Shown: positions 7,895 through 15,795, counted from the first letter of the stretch. The stretch: 64,000 bases of DNA from Rhizobium sp. CG5 (GCF_023701945.1 NZ_JABAEF010000002.1:186001-250000); one strand, 5' to 3'. The notes: generated by a model from the sequence alone, not told the origin. Numbers and translations: made by a program.

Positions 7895-8992
7895 ATGACG
7901 AGGACGAAGGGAATTCTGGCCGATCGCGCCATCGAGGCGCTGTTCGCCTCGGGTAGCCTGAAAAGCGAGGCAGCACTCGACGCCGACCAGGTCCAGCCGG
8001 CCAGCCTCGACTTGCGTCTGGGCTCGAAAGCGCTGCGCGTCCGCGCCAGTTTCATGCCGGGCCGCGATGCCCGCGTCGCCGACAAGCTGGAGCGCCTGAC
8101 GCTGCACGAAATCGATCTCGAAAACGGCGCCGTGCTGGAAACCGGCTGCGTCTACATCGTGCCGTTGATGGAAAGTCTCGACCTGCCGGCCGAAATGTCG
8201 GCCTCGGCCAATCCCAAAAGCTCGACCGGACGTCTCGACATCTTTACCCGCGTCATGGTCGATCATGCCCAGGAATTCGACAAGATCCCGGCCGGCTACA
8301 CGGGTCCTCTCTATCTGGAAATCAGCCCGCGCACCTTCCCGGTCATCGTGCGCCGCGGCTCGCGCCTGTCGCAGATCCGCTTCCGCGTCGGCCAGTCGCT
8401 GCTTGGCGAGAGCGAACTGCTGGACCTGCACCGCACCGAGACTCTTGTTGCCAGCGAAGCCCCCAACGTCTCCGGCGGCGGTATCGCCCTGTCGATTGAC
8501 CTGAAAGGCACCGGCCCCGACGGCCTGCTCGGCTATCGCGGCAAGCACCATACCTCGGTTATCGATGTCGACCGCAAGGGCATGCATGACGTCCTGGATT
8601 TCTGGGAGCCGCTCTATAGCCGCGGCCGCGACGAACTGATCCTCGACCCCGACGAATTCTATATTCTGGTCTCCAACGAGGCCGTGCATGTACCGCCGCT
8701 CTATGCCGCGGAAATGACGCCCTATGATCCGCTGGTCGGCGAGTTCCGTGTTCACTACGCCGGCTTCTTCGATCCGGGCTTCGGCCACGCCGCAGCCGGC
8801 GGCACGGGCAGCCGTGCGGTGCTGGAAGTGCGCAGCCACGAAGTGCCGTTCATTCTCGAACACGGCCAGGTCATCGGCCGCCTGGTCTACGAACACATGC
8901 AGGAGCGCCCGCAGGGGCTCTATGGCAGCGGGCTTGGCTCCAATTACCAGGCCCAGGGCCTGAAACTGTCCAAGCATTTCCGGGCCGCCTGA
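7895..8992 (+). CDS. dcd: 2'-deoxycytidine 5'-triphosphate deaminase, long form
   Basis: Nucleotide-pool enzyme of the Dcd/dUTPase fold that deaminates dCTP to dUTP. The start at 7895 has GAGGTG six bases upstream; the ATG at 7889 touches that Shine-Dalgarno and is less likely. At about 365 residues it is the long alphaproteobacterial version in which two Dcd-like halves are joined: the first has QPASLDLRLG and SANPKSSTGRLD, the second has DEFYILVSNEAVHVP and a C-terminal half with EVRSHEVPFILEHGQ. It is divergent from metZ; the riboswitch lies in the interval between the two starts. Confidence 0.88.
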   Translation: MTRTKGILADRAIEALFASGSLKSEAALDADQVQPASLDLRLGSKALRVRASFMPGRDARVADKLERLTLHEIDLENGAVLETGCVYIVPLMESLDLPAEMSASANPKSSTGRLDIFTRVMVDHAQEFDKIPAGYTGPLYLEISPRTFPVIVRRGSRLSQIRFRVGQSLLGESELLDLHRTETLVASEAPNVSGGGIALSIDLKGTGPDGLLGYRGKHHTSVIDVDRKGMHDVLDFWEPLYSRGRDELILDPDEFYILVSNEAVHVPPLYAAEMTPYDPLVGEFRVHYAGFFDPGFGHAAAGGTGSRAVLEVRSHEVPFILEHGQVIGRLVYEHMQERPQGLYGSGLGSNYQAQGLKLSKHFRAA

Positions 8993-9015
8993 CGGCTCTG
9001 AGCGCCTTGCCGCTC

Positions 9016-9044
9016 TTGACAGAAAGCGGCAACTGTAGGACTTC
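9016..9044 (+). promoter_or_regulatory. Likely promoter of tRNA-Gly
   Basis: A perfect -35 hexamer TTGACA lies at 9016-9021, about 34 bases before the tRNA. The -10 is poorly defined around 9036-9043. The -35 is the loop of a hairpin TTGCCGCT (9007-9014) / AGCGGCAA (9025-9032), which may instead serve the end of dcd. Confidence 0.35.
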
Positions 9045-9054
9045 TGCGGCGTGC

Positions 9055-9128
9055 GCGGGTGTAGCTCAATGGTAGAGCAGCAGCTTCCCAAGCTGAATAC
9101 GAGGGTTCGATTCCCTTCACCCGCTCCA
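9055..9128 (+). tRNA. tRNA-Gly (anticodon CCC)
   Basis: Acceptor stem GCGGGTG / CACCCGC, D-arm AGCTCAATGGTAGAGC, anticodon loop TTCCCAA, variable GAATAC, T-arm with GGGTTCGATTCCC, discriminator T and encoded CCA at 9126-9128 are all in place. The gene is intact; its 3' half is duplicated 1.8 kb downstream, so it has served as the integration site of a mobile element. Confidence 0.96.
9083..9128 (+). repeat. attL: 3' half of tRNA-Gly
   Basis: These 46 bases recur at 10911-10957 with three differences (one inserted G, two substitutions). Tyrosine integrases of genomic islands commonly recombine in the T-arm and 3' end of tRNA genes and rebuild the tRNA on one side, which is what is seen here. 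Confidence 0.85.
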
Positions 9129-9141
9129 GCCGCTTTTTCAA

Positions 9142-9256
9142 TTACTTACGGGTGGTTTTCCGAGCGGTTTTTCTAACGGTTTTACACTCAGTTTTACCAA
9201 CGTCCGTTCTTGCTCTGGCGTCGTTAATCTGCCGAATCGCGTCCTGCGTGGCTGCG
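9142..9256 (-). pseudogene. C-terminal remnant of a tyrosine integrase (candidate)
   Basis: Read on the minus strand, an open frame ends with the stop at 9142-9144, 14 bases from the tRNA, and encodes AIRQINDARARTDVGKTE followed by a Lys/Arg/Thr-rich tail. Rhizobial island integrases often end in an IRQIN.AR...VGKT tail, and an integrase gene ending next to attL is the expected arrangement. About 38 codons remain; the frame is cut at 9257 where transposase sequence begins. Identification from such a short tail is an inference. No catalytic residues are left, so it is not functional. Confidence 0.55.
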
Positions 9257-9583
9257 GGCCAGGTCAGCGATTATCAGGGTGCCCGGCGCCTGCTCGATTG
9301 CCTGCCCAAAGCAAAGGAATTGCTGGCAGATCGTGATTGCGACGCCGACTGGTTCCGCAACGGATTGAAAGACAAGGGTATTTCGCCCTGCATCCCGCCA
9401 CGCAAGAAGCGCCGCAACCCGGCCGACTACGACAAAGTCCTTTATAGGCAACGCTATCGTATCGAGAACATGTTCGGCAGGATCAAAGATTGGAGGCGCA
9501 TCGCCACCAGATACGGCCGATGCGCCTACACCTTCCTATCCGCAATGCTCATCGTAGCAACTTGCTGCTACTGGCTCGATTAA
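9257..9583 (+). pseudogene. IS5-family transposase, C-terminal half
   Basis: The translation from GQVSDYQGARRLLD onward carries ADRDCDADWFRNGLKDKG, an RKKRRNP block, YRQRYRIENMFGRIKDWRR and a C-terminal TRYGRCAYTFLSAM, the order found in the C-terminal DDE region of IS5/IS427-type transposases; RIENMFGRIKDWRR contains the catalytic Glu. The N-terminal half with the first two catalytic aspartates is absent. The reading frame stays open upstream to 9152 through unrelated sequence, which is an artefact of the junction rather than a real fusion. Confidence 0.8.
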
Positions 9584-9596
9584 TGGGTCCTGAGCC
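9257..9596 (+). mobile_element. IS5-family (IS427-like) remnant, right end intact
   Basis: The segment begins abruptly inside a transposase frame and ends with GGGTCCTGAGCC (9585-9596), the kind of terminal inverted repeat seen in rhizobial IS427-type elements. The left half and left end are missing, so the element is dead. It replaced the body of the putative integrase, which suggests an IS-mediated deletion. Confidence 0.7.
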
Positions 9597-9637
9597 TAGA
9601 GCCTTCCTCGTAAAAACTTATGATTTTAAGAAACTGC

Positions 9638-10660
9638 CTACGGGTCTGTGCTGATAGGCTGTACTCTTATGTTGCCCACTAGGATGCGGTAGAAGCCGCC
9701 AAGTGGCAGACGCTCGTTACCCTCGCCCCTAGTTAAAGCAAAGGTACCCATCTCGTCCGAGTACGGTTGCTGGATGGCCATAGACGCCGTCGTAATCTCA
9801 ATCACACACCGGAGTATGCACTCCACTGTGCGCTTGATTGGGGGTGCCGCAGCAAGCCGTATATTCTGTCCGGTGTCTCCGGCAAATGACAGATCTGGGA
9901 CATAGTGTCTGTCTTCTCCAGGAAATGCGTCCAGTGATCGTGCCGTGATACGTGGGAAGCTGTGAGAGTATGGTAGAGGCAACAGGTTGCTGTCGATTAC
10001 ATCTGCCGACGGGTCATCTGGCAGGGTGTTCACGAGCATGGTTGCTAAAGTATCAGCTTCTAGTATGGCGCCAATTAGCCTTCGGAATGCCCAGTTGTAG
10101 GACAAGACGTCAGAAAATTGATGTATTCCACGATCTATTCGCATCTCCTCACCATTATGGCGGTACGAGGAATAGCCAGTCAGCCACGCTCCGTCAGCAT
10201 AATTGCCCTCTACAGGGACCAAGAACGAGTGATTGTGTTTGCAGCCATTGCACAGTCTTTCCCAGTGTTCGCTAATCCCTTTTAGTGCTGTCTTATAGCG
10301 TCTCTTGGTATCTCTATTTAGGGACGGGTCTAAGTAGTCTACGATATCGCTATCGTAGAACTCGAACAGTTCTGCAGATCGGTAGACAGCATCGGTGAAA
10401 GCGTCTGTGGCAAAAGATGGTTGGCCTTTAATACTGTCGCTAAATCCCTCTTCTCTCCTTTCTGTCTCGTATTTTTCGACCGCATCCAGTGCTAATGTAA
10501 TTGCTCGGTTCATACGACGGTGTAGAAGGCCGTACGCGGTGACTAGAGGTGCGTGGTCACGGCGCAGTCGTATCTTCAGCTTTCTGTTGTCTATTGCTTC
10601 GAGGAAGGGGGAGATGATTATGTTAAGGTCGGGAGCAGGGGGCTGAGAAAAAGTGTTCAT
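9638..10660 (-). CDS. Unknown cargo protein with HEPN-like motif
   Basis: 340-residue protein I do not recognise as a named family. The start has AGGAG five bases upstream, so it is probably expressed. There is no signal peptide or membrane segment; the N-terminal 140 residues look helical and charged. Residues 135-142 read RLCNGCKH, an R-X6-H pattern like the catalytic motif of HEPN RNase domains, with N and H following; this may be chance. Base composition is clearly lower in GC than the flanking core genes, and it is the only intact gene between the two att copies of the tRNA-Gly element. Single-gene cargo at such sites is often anti-phage or stress related; that is inference only. Confidence 0.75.
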   Translation of the reverse strand: MNTFSQPPAPDLNIIISPFLEAIDNRKLKIRLRRDHAPLVTAYGLLHRRMNRAITLALDAVEKYETERREEGFSDSIKGQPSFATDAFTDAVYRSAELFEFYDSDIVDYLDPSLNRDTKRRYKTALKGISEHWERLCNGCKHNHSFLVPVEGNYADGAWLTGYSSYRHNGEEMRIDRGIHQFSDVLSYNWAFRRLIGAILEADTLATMLVNTLPDDPSADVIDSNLLPLPYSHSFPRITARSLDAFPGEDRHYVPDLSFAGDTGQNIRLAAAPPIKRTVECILRCVIEITTASMAIQQPYSDEMGTFALTRGEGNERLPLGGFYRILVGNIRVQPISTDP

Positions 10661-10910
10661 ACTAACTCCTGATCACAAAAAGCTAGTTTAGCCGGGTCAA
10701 TGTTGCTGGCAAGTGGTGCCGATGTGTTTGTCCTTACGTGTAGGAAGCAGTAAGCAGGTCCTTGCTCCTAGATGCATACAATCCACATGTCATCTCACGT
10801 TATTCGCTTTTTACATCTATAGCTAAGTTATTGATTCATATGGTAGCTGTATCAGAGCTTTTCTGTAAAAATATCTCTCTAACGCATTGAAATAATTTGG
10901 TTATGTGGCG
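10661..10910. other. AT-rich intergenic end of the tRNA-Gly element
   Basis: About 250 AT-rich bases upstream of the cargo gene. They must contain its promoter on the minus strand, but no clear -35/-10 pair, terminator or further gene was recognised. The stretch up to 11028 (behind the att copy) also lacks a gene. Confidence 0.5.
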
Positions 10911-10957
10911 GCTTCCCAAGCTGAATACGAGGGGTCCGATTCCCTTCATCCGCTCCA
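10911..10957 (+). repeat. attR: duplicated 3' half of tRNA-Gly
   Basis: Forty-seven bases repeat the tRNA-Gly segment 9083-9128 from the anticodon loop through the encoded CCA. It lacks the 5' half of a tRNA and carries an insertion in the T-arm, so it is not a gene. It marks the distal end of an integrated element of about 1.83 kb. Confidence 0.85.
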
Positions 10958-11028
10958 ATTCCCCATATCTCCGCGCGATCGACGGCTTGCACGACAGCCG
11001 TGTTTTATGAGCCTGCCGCGGGCAGGGC

Positions 11029-12993
11029 CTATGGCTGCGGAGCGGTGCCGTCGACGGCCTCTTTTTCCGGCCGCGCCGCCGGGCTATGCGGCGTCTTGTT
11101 CCAGAAAAAAGGGCGTGAGCGCAGTTCGAATACGGCGCGCCAGGCCGCCAGCGACATCATCAGCCAATAGACCGGAATGAAGATCCAGCGCCAGCTCACC
11201 AGCCGCGTCTCAAAGCGCGTCATCTTGGTGGCGCCGAGCGCCAGGAAGGCGGCATAGCTTCCCAGCACATTGATCATGTCGGTGTAAAACAGCACCTTGT
11301 CCATGATAGACATCGCAGTGCCCGGCAAACCCATCATGGCTAGGGTCGATTGCGTGAGGAACAGGATCATGACGGGATGGGCCAGCGACGAAATGAGCAT
11401 GCCGCCAATCAGCAGCTGGAAGACCACAAAGGCGCAAGATCCCATTTCGGCAATGGCCAGGGATGGCGAGCGCATGACCACCAGCCAGGTCTGCAGCCAG
11501 CCCTTGAACCACCTGGTTCTCTGGCCGGTCCAGACCGGGATCGAGGTCGGTGCATCCTCAAGGGTTTGGCGGTGGATGACCTCGGCCCGGTAGCCGAGCC
11601 GATAGAGCCTGAGGCCGATATCGGCATCTTCGGTGACATTATACGGATCCCAGCCGCCCGCGGCGCGCAACACATGCGTCTTGAAATGGTTGGAGGTGCC
11701 ACCCAGCGGCAGCGGCATCCGGCAGCGCGCCAGAATGGGCAGGAGCCCTCGAAACAGCGCCGAATATTCGAGCGAGAAAAGCGCGCTGACGCAGCTGGCT
11801 TTGCCATTGGCAATGATCAGCGGTGCCTGCAGGCAGGCGATATCGTCCGCGGCGGATGAAAAGCGCTGATAGGCCTCCAGCAATTGGTCGGGATGCGGAC
11901 GGTCCTCGGCATCGAAGATGGCGACATAGTCGCCGCGCACGCCCGCCAGTGCATAGGTCAGCGCCTTCGGCTTGGTGCGTGGCCCGCCGGCCGGAACTTC
12001 GACGATCTCGACATGGGGACCGGGCGCCAAGGCCTTGATCGCCGCAATGGTCTCCAGGTCGTCCGCCTCACACACCAATTTGATATCGAGGCGTGATTTC
12101 GGCCAGTTCAGCCTGTCCAGCGAGGCCACTAACTGGCTGACGACGTCGGTCTCCCGATAGAGCGCCACCATCACCGAATAGATCGGCAGCCCTTCGCCTG
12201 GCAAAAGTGTCGCGGTAGTACAAGGCCTGGTCCGGCGGGACTGAACGACGGCGGCCAGGCGCGGCATCAGCGCCAGGAAGAAGAGGAATGTCAGCGTGAT
12301 GTGCAGCGCCAGCAAGGTGGGTTCGGTGGCAAGCATCAGGCAGGTCAGAAATGTCGTCAGCAGGCTGCCGATCCAGAAGCCCTGCCGCCCGGCCAGCACG
12401 ACCCTCGCGGAAAAGCGTGGCGCGGTATCGAACAATCCGTTGATCGCGGAATGCAGCCGACGGCCTGCTCCAGTCCGCCATGCCGCCCGCCGAACCGTGG
12501 CGGGCGCGGCAATGGCCAGCGATGTCCGCAGGCCCGGCAGCCGGGCAAGCGTCGCCGTCAGGTCCGCAAACCGGCGCGCTTCCGGCACGATCACCGTCAC
12601 CGGCGGCTTGTGGCCATGGTTCAGGCGGATATGGGTCGGCTTTTGCAGCTGGCTGTCCAGGCCGCGGATATCGGTGACCTGGCCATCTTCGATCGCGTCC
12701 ACGAAAGGCAGACCTGCCAGGCGCGCCATGCCCGCATAATAGGCGTCTTCCCGCACCCCGCCGCCGTGCAGCAATTCCCGCTCGATGGTCGTGCCGTTGC
12801 GCAACGCCCGTTGCGCCATGCGGGCGATCAGGGGCTTGCCGATTCCGAGTTGCTTGAGGATGACGGCCTCGTCCCAGAGGGAGGAAATAACATGCCGATC
12901 CGGGACTGCGCTGGTTGGCGCGGCACCGATTGGCGCAATTTGAGACTCGACGGCCAGCGCTAATGCCAGCCTTTCATATTCCCCAGCCCGCAT
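11029..12993 (-). CDS. Membrane glycosyltransferase family 2 with MshEN-like N-terminus
   Basis: Processive GT2 enzyme, probably making a surface or periplasmic polysaccharide at the inner membrane. Residues about 45-110 resemble the MshEN/type II secretion E N-terminal fold (GKPLIARMAQRALRNGTTI, then YYAGMARLAGLPFVD), which in other proteins can bind cyclic di-GMP. Two membrane segments lie at about 205-248. The catalytic core has IFDAED (359-364), TEDADIG (454-460) and the processive-synthase motif QRTRW (491-495), followed by further membrane segments from about 520. The C-terminus is Pro/Lys-rich. Substrate cannot be told. It reads away from the divergent solute-binding gene. Confidence 0.85.
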   Translation of the reverse strand: MRAGEYERLALALAVESQIAPIGAAPTSAVPDRHVISSLWDEAVILKQLGIGKPLIARMAQRALRNGTTIERELLHGGGVREDAYYAGMARLAGLPFVDAIEDGQVTDIRGLDSQLQKPTHIRLNHGHKPPVTVIVPEARRFADLTATLARLPGLRTSLAIAAPATVRRAAWRTGAGRRLHSAINGLFDTAPRFSARVVLAGRQGFWIGSLLTTFLTCLMLATEPTLLALHITLTFLFFLALMPRLAAVVQSRRTRPCTTATLLPGEGLPIYSVMVALYRETDVVSQLVASLDRLNWPKSRLDIKLVCEADDLETIAAIKALAPGPHVEIVEVPAGGPRTKPKALTYALAGVRGDYVAIFDAEDRPHPDQLLEAYQRFSSAADDIACLQAPLIIANGKASCVSALFSLEYSALFRGLLPILARCRMPLPLGGTSNHFKTHVLRAAGGWDPYNVTEDADIGLRLYRLGYRAEVIHRQTLEDAPTSIPVWTGQRTRWFKGWLQTWLVVMRSPSLAIAEMGSCAFVVFQLLIGGMLISSLAHPVMILFLTQSTLAMMGLPGTAMSIMDKVLFYTDMINVLGSYAAFLALGATKMTRFETRLVSWRWIFIPVYWLMMSLAAWRAVFELRSRPFFWNKTPHSPAARPEKEAVDGTAPQP

Positions 12994-13053
12994 TCCTCTG
13001 CTAAACCGTCACCAGACCGATGACGCCCCAGATTATCCCCGGAATGGATCATA

Positions 13054-13938
13054 ATGATACGCGCAGAAGTTTCATCCCTAGGTTTAAGGGGGGTACGCGC
13101 AATTGTAGCGACCATCCTCCTTCTCGGCCTGCTGGCACCGCTGATGGCGCGTGCCGATGAGGGCGCGGTTCCGGACTTTCCTGTTCTCTTCGATGCCCGC
13201 GAGCGGCTGCCCCGGCCGGATCTTTCGGTGTTGCTGCGCCTGCGCTTCCTGACCACGACCGATTTCCCACCCTTCAATTTCATCGACCAAACCGGGCATC
13301 TCGCCGGGTTTCAGGTCGATCTCGTCCGCGAGATCTGCGCCGAACTGGGCATCGAGGCCAAATGCCAGATCCAGGCCATGCCCTTTGCCGACCTGCAGGC
13401 GGCCTTGACCAACAAACAGGGCGACGCGGTGATCGCCGGCACGGCCGTGACCGGCGAGCTGCGGCGGAGCTTTGCTTTTTCACGACCCTTCGCAATGCTG
13501 CCGGCCCGGTTCGTGCGCAACCGCAGCGCGCGGCTCGACGTGGAGGAGGTCGGCGCGCTTCGGGGAAAATCCGTCGGTGTGGTGGCGGCGACGGCCCATG
13601 AGGCCATGTTCAAGGCATTCTTCCCGGACCTGCGCAGTGTGCCTTTCGAAAGCCGCAGCGCCATGCTCGACGCCCTGAAGAAGGGCGATGTCGATGCCGT
13701 CTTTGCCGATGGCCTGCAACTGTCCTTCTGGCTGGCATCCGATGCCTCGGCGCAATGCTGTGCCTTGCTGGACGGACCCTTCGTCTCCGAGCGTTTTTTG
13801 GGCGAAGGCCTGACCATCATGATGCGCCAGGAGGACCAGTTCCTGGCCGAAGCCTTCGACAGTGCTTTGGCCGCATTGTCGCGCAAGGGTCGGCTGAAGG
13901 AGATTTCGCTGCGCTACTTCCCCCTCGGGCTCTACTGA
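13054..13938 (+). CDS. Periplasmic solute-binding protein, family 3
   Basis: Extracellular solute-binding protein of the amino-acid ABC transporter type (SBP_bac_3). A Sec signal peptide is visible: basic start, hydrophobic AIVATILLLGLLAPLMA and cleavage near residue 34. The mature part starts with the ligand-domain signature TTDFPPFNFIDQTGHLAGFQVDL split over the family blocks, with VDLVREICAELG and KSVGVVAATAHEAMF later. At 294 residues it is of usual length. No permease or ATPase lies next to it, so it may be an orphan receptor or serve a distant transporter. The start at 13054 has no strong Shine-Dalgarno. Confidence 0.85.
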   Translation: MIRAEVSSLGLRGVRAIVATILLLGLLAPLMARADEGAVPDFPVLFDARERLPRPDLSVLLRLRFLTTTDFPPFNFIDQTGHLAGFQVDLVREICAELGIEAKCQIQAMPFADLQAALTNKQGDAVIAGTAVTGELRRSFAFSRPFAMLPARFVRNRSARLDVEEVGALRGKSVGVVAATAHEAMFKAFFPDLRSVPFESRSAMLDALKKGDVDAVFADGLQLSFWLASDASAQCCALLDGPFVSERFLGEGLTIMMRQEDQFLAEAFDSALAALSRKGRLKEISLRYFPLGLY

Positions 13939-13950
13939 GCGGACCTGGTG

Positions 13951-14364
13951 TCAGGCCTTGCGATAGCGCGCTATCGCGCTGCGCTCGATGGCAGCGCATG
14001 TCAGTTTGTCCAGCGACAGGCGGTCGCGCAGCAATTGCAGCATGCGGATTTCCTCCGGGCGGATCTCCAGATCGACGGAGGCCACTTCCACGGCCAGCGC
14101 ATAGGCCGTGTCGAACAACCGGGGCGGCAGCGTGTCGCGGATGGTCTCAAGCGTGATGTCGAGGCCTTCCGGTCCGGCCAGCATGTCCGCGCAACGTTTC
14201 GAGACCGGGATCAGTTCGGCTTTCTCGAAATCCTTGAAGACCGGAAGAAAGTCGACCAACTGGCCGATGCGTTCCAATTCCTTGTCATTCATGGAGTTAT
14301 CGACGGCGGACACCATGACCATTGCGAAAATCAGGGCGTCATGCGTGGTAAGCGGGCTATTCAT
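13951..14364 (-). CDS. TerB-family protein
   Basis: Cytoplasmic helical protein of 137 residues in the TerB (tellurite resistance B) family, here the stand-alone rhizobial type. The TerB pattern is seen as ALIFAMVMVSAVDNSMNDKE, with the metal-binding acidic D..M.D.E, and again in the second half AVEVASVDLEIRPEE. Function is poorly known; related proteins take part in membrane-linked metal and stress responses. It is the last gene of a minus-strand row with the thermonuclease and the LexA-like regulator. Confidence 0.85.
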   Translation of the reverse strand: MNSPLTTHDALIFAMVMVSAVDNSMNDKELERIGQLVDFLPVFKDFEKAELIPVSKRCADMLAGPEGLDITLETIRDTLPPRLFDTAYALAVEVASVDLEIRPEEIRMLQLLRDRLSLDKLTCAAIERSAIARYRKA

Positions 14365-14436
14365 CTGTCGGAACCTCGTTGTCTATCCGCAAGAGTAAGA
14401 ACTGGCTTGCCGCCTTTCAAGACGCAGCCACCGCCT

Positions 14437-15102
14437 TTACCGCGGATCGTCGCCATAGAGGCCGAGTTTGGCCGACCGGGCCGCCTCTGAAAGCGACATC
14501 AGAGCCTGATCACCCGCTGCTTCCGCCCAACCATTGCGGATCAGCCATTCGGCGATATCCGTGTCGCCGATGCGGCAGGCCGCCACGATCGTTCCCGTCC
14601 AGTTGGCGCTGGCGATATCGCAGGTGACCGACCGGTTTCGGAGGAAAAGCCGCTGCTGGGTTCGCGCCACCATGCCGCAGGGCCATTGCGTGCCGTCGCT
14701 GCCTGGGCAGAGCCGCTGGCGGTCGGTTGGCTGAACGCCGCGAAGCTGCAGGGTGCGGGCGCCGAAGGCCAGGCGCCCCGCGTCAATGGTCTGAGGCCGG
14801 GGCAGCACGGCGGCTAGTTCCGGTTTCGCCGGGGCGGGGTCCTGGCGCGGCGTTATGCGCTCGAATCCGGTCGTATCCGTTGTGCCGACCGGCGATGCGA
14901 AGGCATCGGGGCTGATGGGCCGCACGGGCCGGTTCTCGATGATCGAAGCCTGGGCCGGCGGCGTTTCGGTTGTCGCCTGGATGCTCGCCTCCTCATTCGC
15001 GATGTCGGGCACCTCTCGGAGGTCGGCGGCGAGATACACCAGGGCGAGGCACCAGAGGCCAAGGCCGGCAAGACCGGTGAAGAATGTGCCGACTGGCCGC
15101 AT
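14437..15102 (-). CDS. Thermonuclease-family (SNase-like) protein
   Basis: 221-residue protein with an N-terminal membrane anchor or uncleaved signal (GTFFTGLAGLGLWCLALVYLA), a Pro/Thr-rich linker to about residue 110, and an SNase-like OB fold at about 110-215. The typical SNase C-terminal pattern is present: IAEWLIRNGWAEA and a SLSEAARSAKLGLYG tail. The usual catalytic Arg/Glu/Arg triad is not clearly visible, so nuclease activity is doubtful; it may be a binding domain on the periplasmic side. Its Shine-Dalgarno AGGAAT overlaps the stop codon of the LexA-like gene 12 bases upstream, indicating translation from one mRNA. Confidence 0.8.
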   Translation of the reverse strand: MRPVGTFFTGLAGLGLWCLALVYLAADLREVPDIANEEASIQATTETPPAQASIIENRPVRPISPDAFASPVGTTDTTGFERITPRQDPAPAKPELAAVLPRPQTIDAGRLAFGARTLQLRGVQPTDRQRLCPGSDGTQWPCGMVARTQQRLFLRNRSVTCDIASANWTGTIVAACRIGDTDIAEWLIRNGWAEAAGDQALMSLSEAARSAKLGLYGDDPR

Positions 15103-15114
15103 CGGTTAATATTC

Positions 15115-15795
15115 CTATTGGCTCGCCCAGATGATCCGCGCTATCCAGTCCACCTCGCTCATGTCGAGGCTGCGGTTGGCATGTTCGGGGTTGAGCGACA
15201 GCAGGTCGATCGAGCGTGCGCTGTGCCGGCCCAGGATCTTGGCCATCACTTCGCCATCGCGGGTCTTCACCGCCACCCTGTCGCCGCGGCGCACCTGTGC
15301 CCCGGGCTCGACGATCAGCACGTCACCGTCCCGGTAGAGCGGCATCATGCTGTCGCCCTGAACCTCCAGCGCATAGACATGGGGGCTGCGCGACGGGGAA
15401 GCCGGAAACTCGACGACATCCCAGCCCTGGCCGGCGGGAAATCCGCCATCGTCAAAAAAGCCGCCGGCGCCGGCCTGGGCAAAACCCAGCAGGGGAATAT
15501 TGCCGGCAGGGGCGGCAACACCGCTCTCACCCATGCCGCTCTCGCCCATTCCGTTGCCGGACGAGCCGGTGCCGAAAAAGCTCATGAACTGGTCGATGCT
15601 GGCGCCGGTGGCCTCCAGCACTTTCGCAATGGATTCGGTCGAGGGCCAGCGTTGCCGACCATCTGGTCCGGTCCGCTTGGATTTGTTGAAGGATGTCGGA
15701 TCGAGCCCGGCGCGGCGCGCCAGGCCAGAGGCGGTCAGTTGATGCTGCTCGGCAAGCCTGTCGATGGCGCCCCAGATTTTCTCATGTGAAAGCAT
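15115..15795 (-). CDS. LexA/CI-like HTH regulator with S24 peptidase domain
   Basis: Helix-turn-helix (about residues 15-70, with TASGLARRAGLDPTSFN) joined to a LexA-type autoprotease domain. Ser149 in VQGDSMMPLY and Lys186 in GEVMAKIL are in the positions of the Ser/Lys dyad, and an Ala-Gly at 109-110 (FAQAGAGG) could be the self-cleavage site. The start at 15795 (MLSHEKIWGAIDRL) is taken from the HTH position; the frame is open upstream. This type is common in rhizobia and distinct from LexA itself. A Gly/Ser/Met-rich linker with a GMGES repeat lies at about 75-95. Targets are unknown; damage- or stress-induced derepression is an inference. Confidence 0.88.
   Translation of the reverse strand: MLSHEKIWGAIDRLAEQHQLTASGLARRAGLDPTSFNKSKRTGPDGRQRWPSTESIAKVLEATGASIDQFMSFFGTGSSGNGMGESGMGESGVAAPAGNIPLLGFAQAGAGGFFDDGGFPAGQGWDVVEFPASPSRSPHVYALEVQGDSMMPLYRDGDVLIVEPGAQVRRGDRVAVKTRDGEVMAKILGRHSARSIDLLSLNPEHANRSLDMSEVDWIARIIWASQ

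Noticed and set aside
9152..9583. A novel fusion protein ending in a transposase
   Set aside because: The first 35 codons are a chance open frame over the antisense integrase remnant; only the part after 9257 is transposase-like.
10911..10957. Second tRNA-Gly gene
   Set aside because: Only the 3' half is present, the T-arm has an insertion and there is no acceptor or D-arm 5' half; it is an att duplication.
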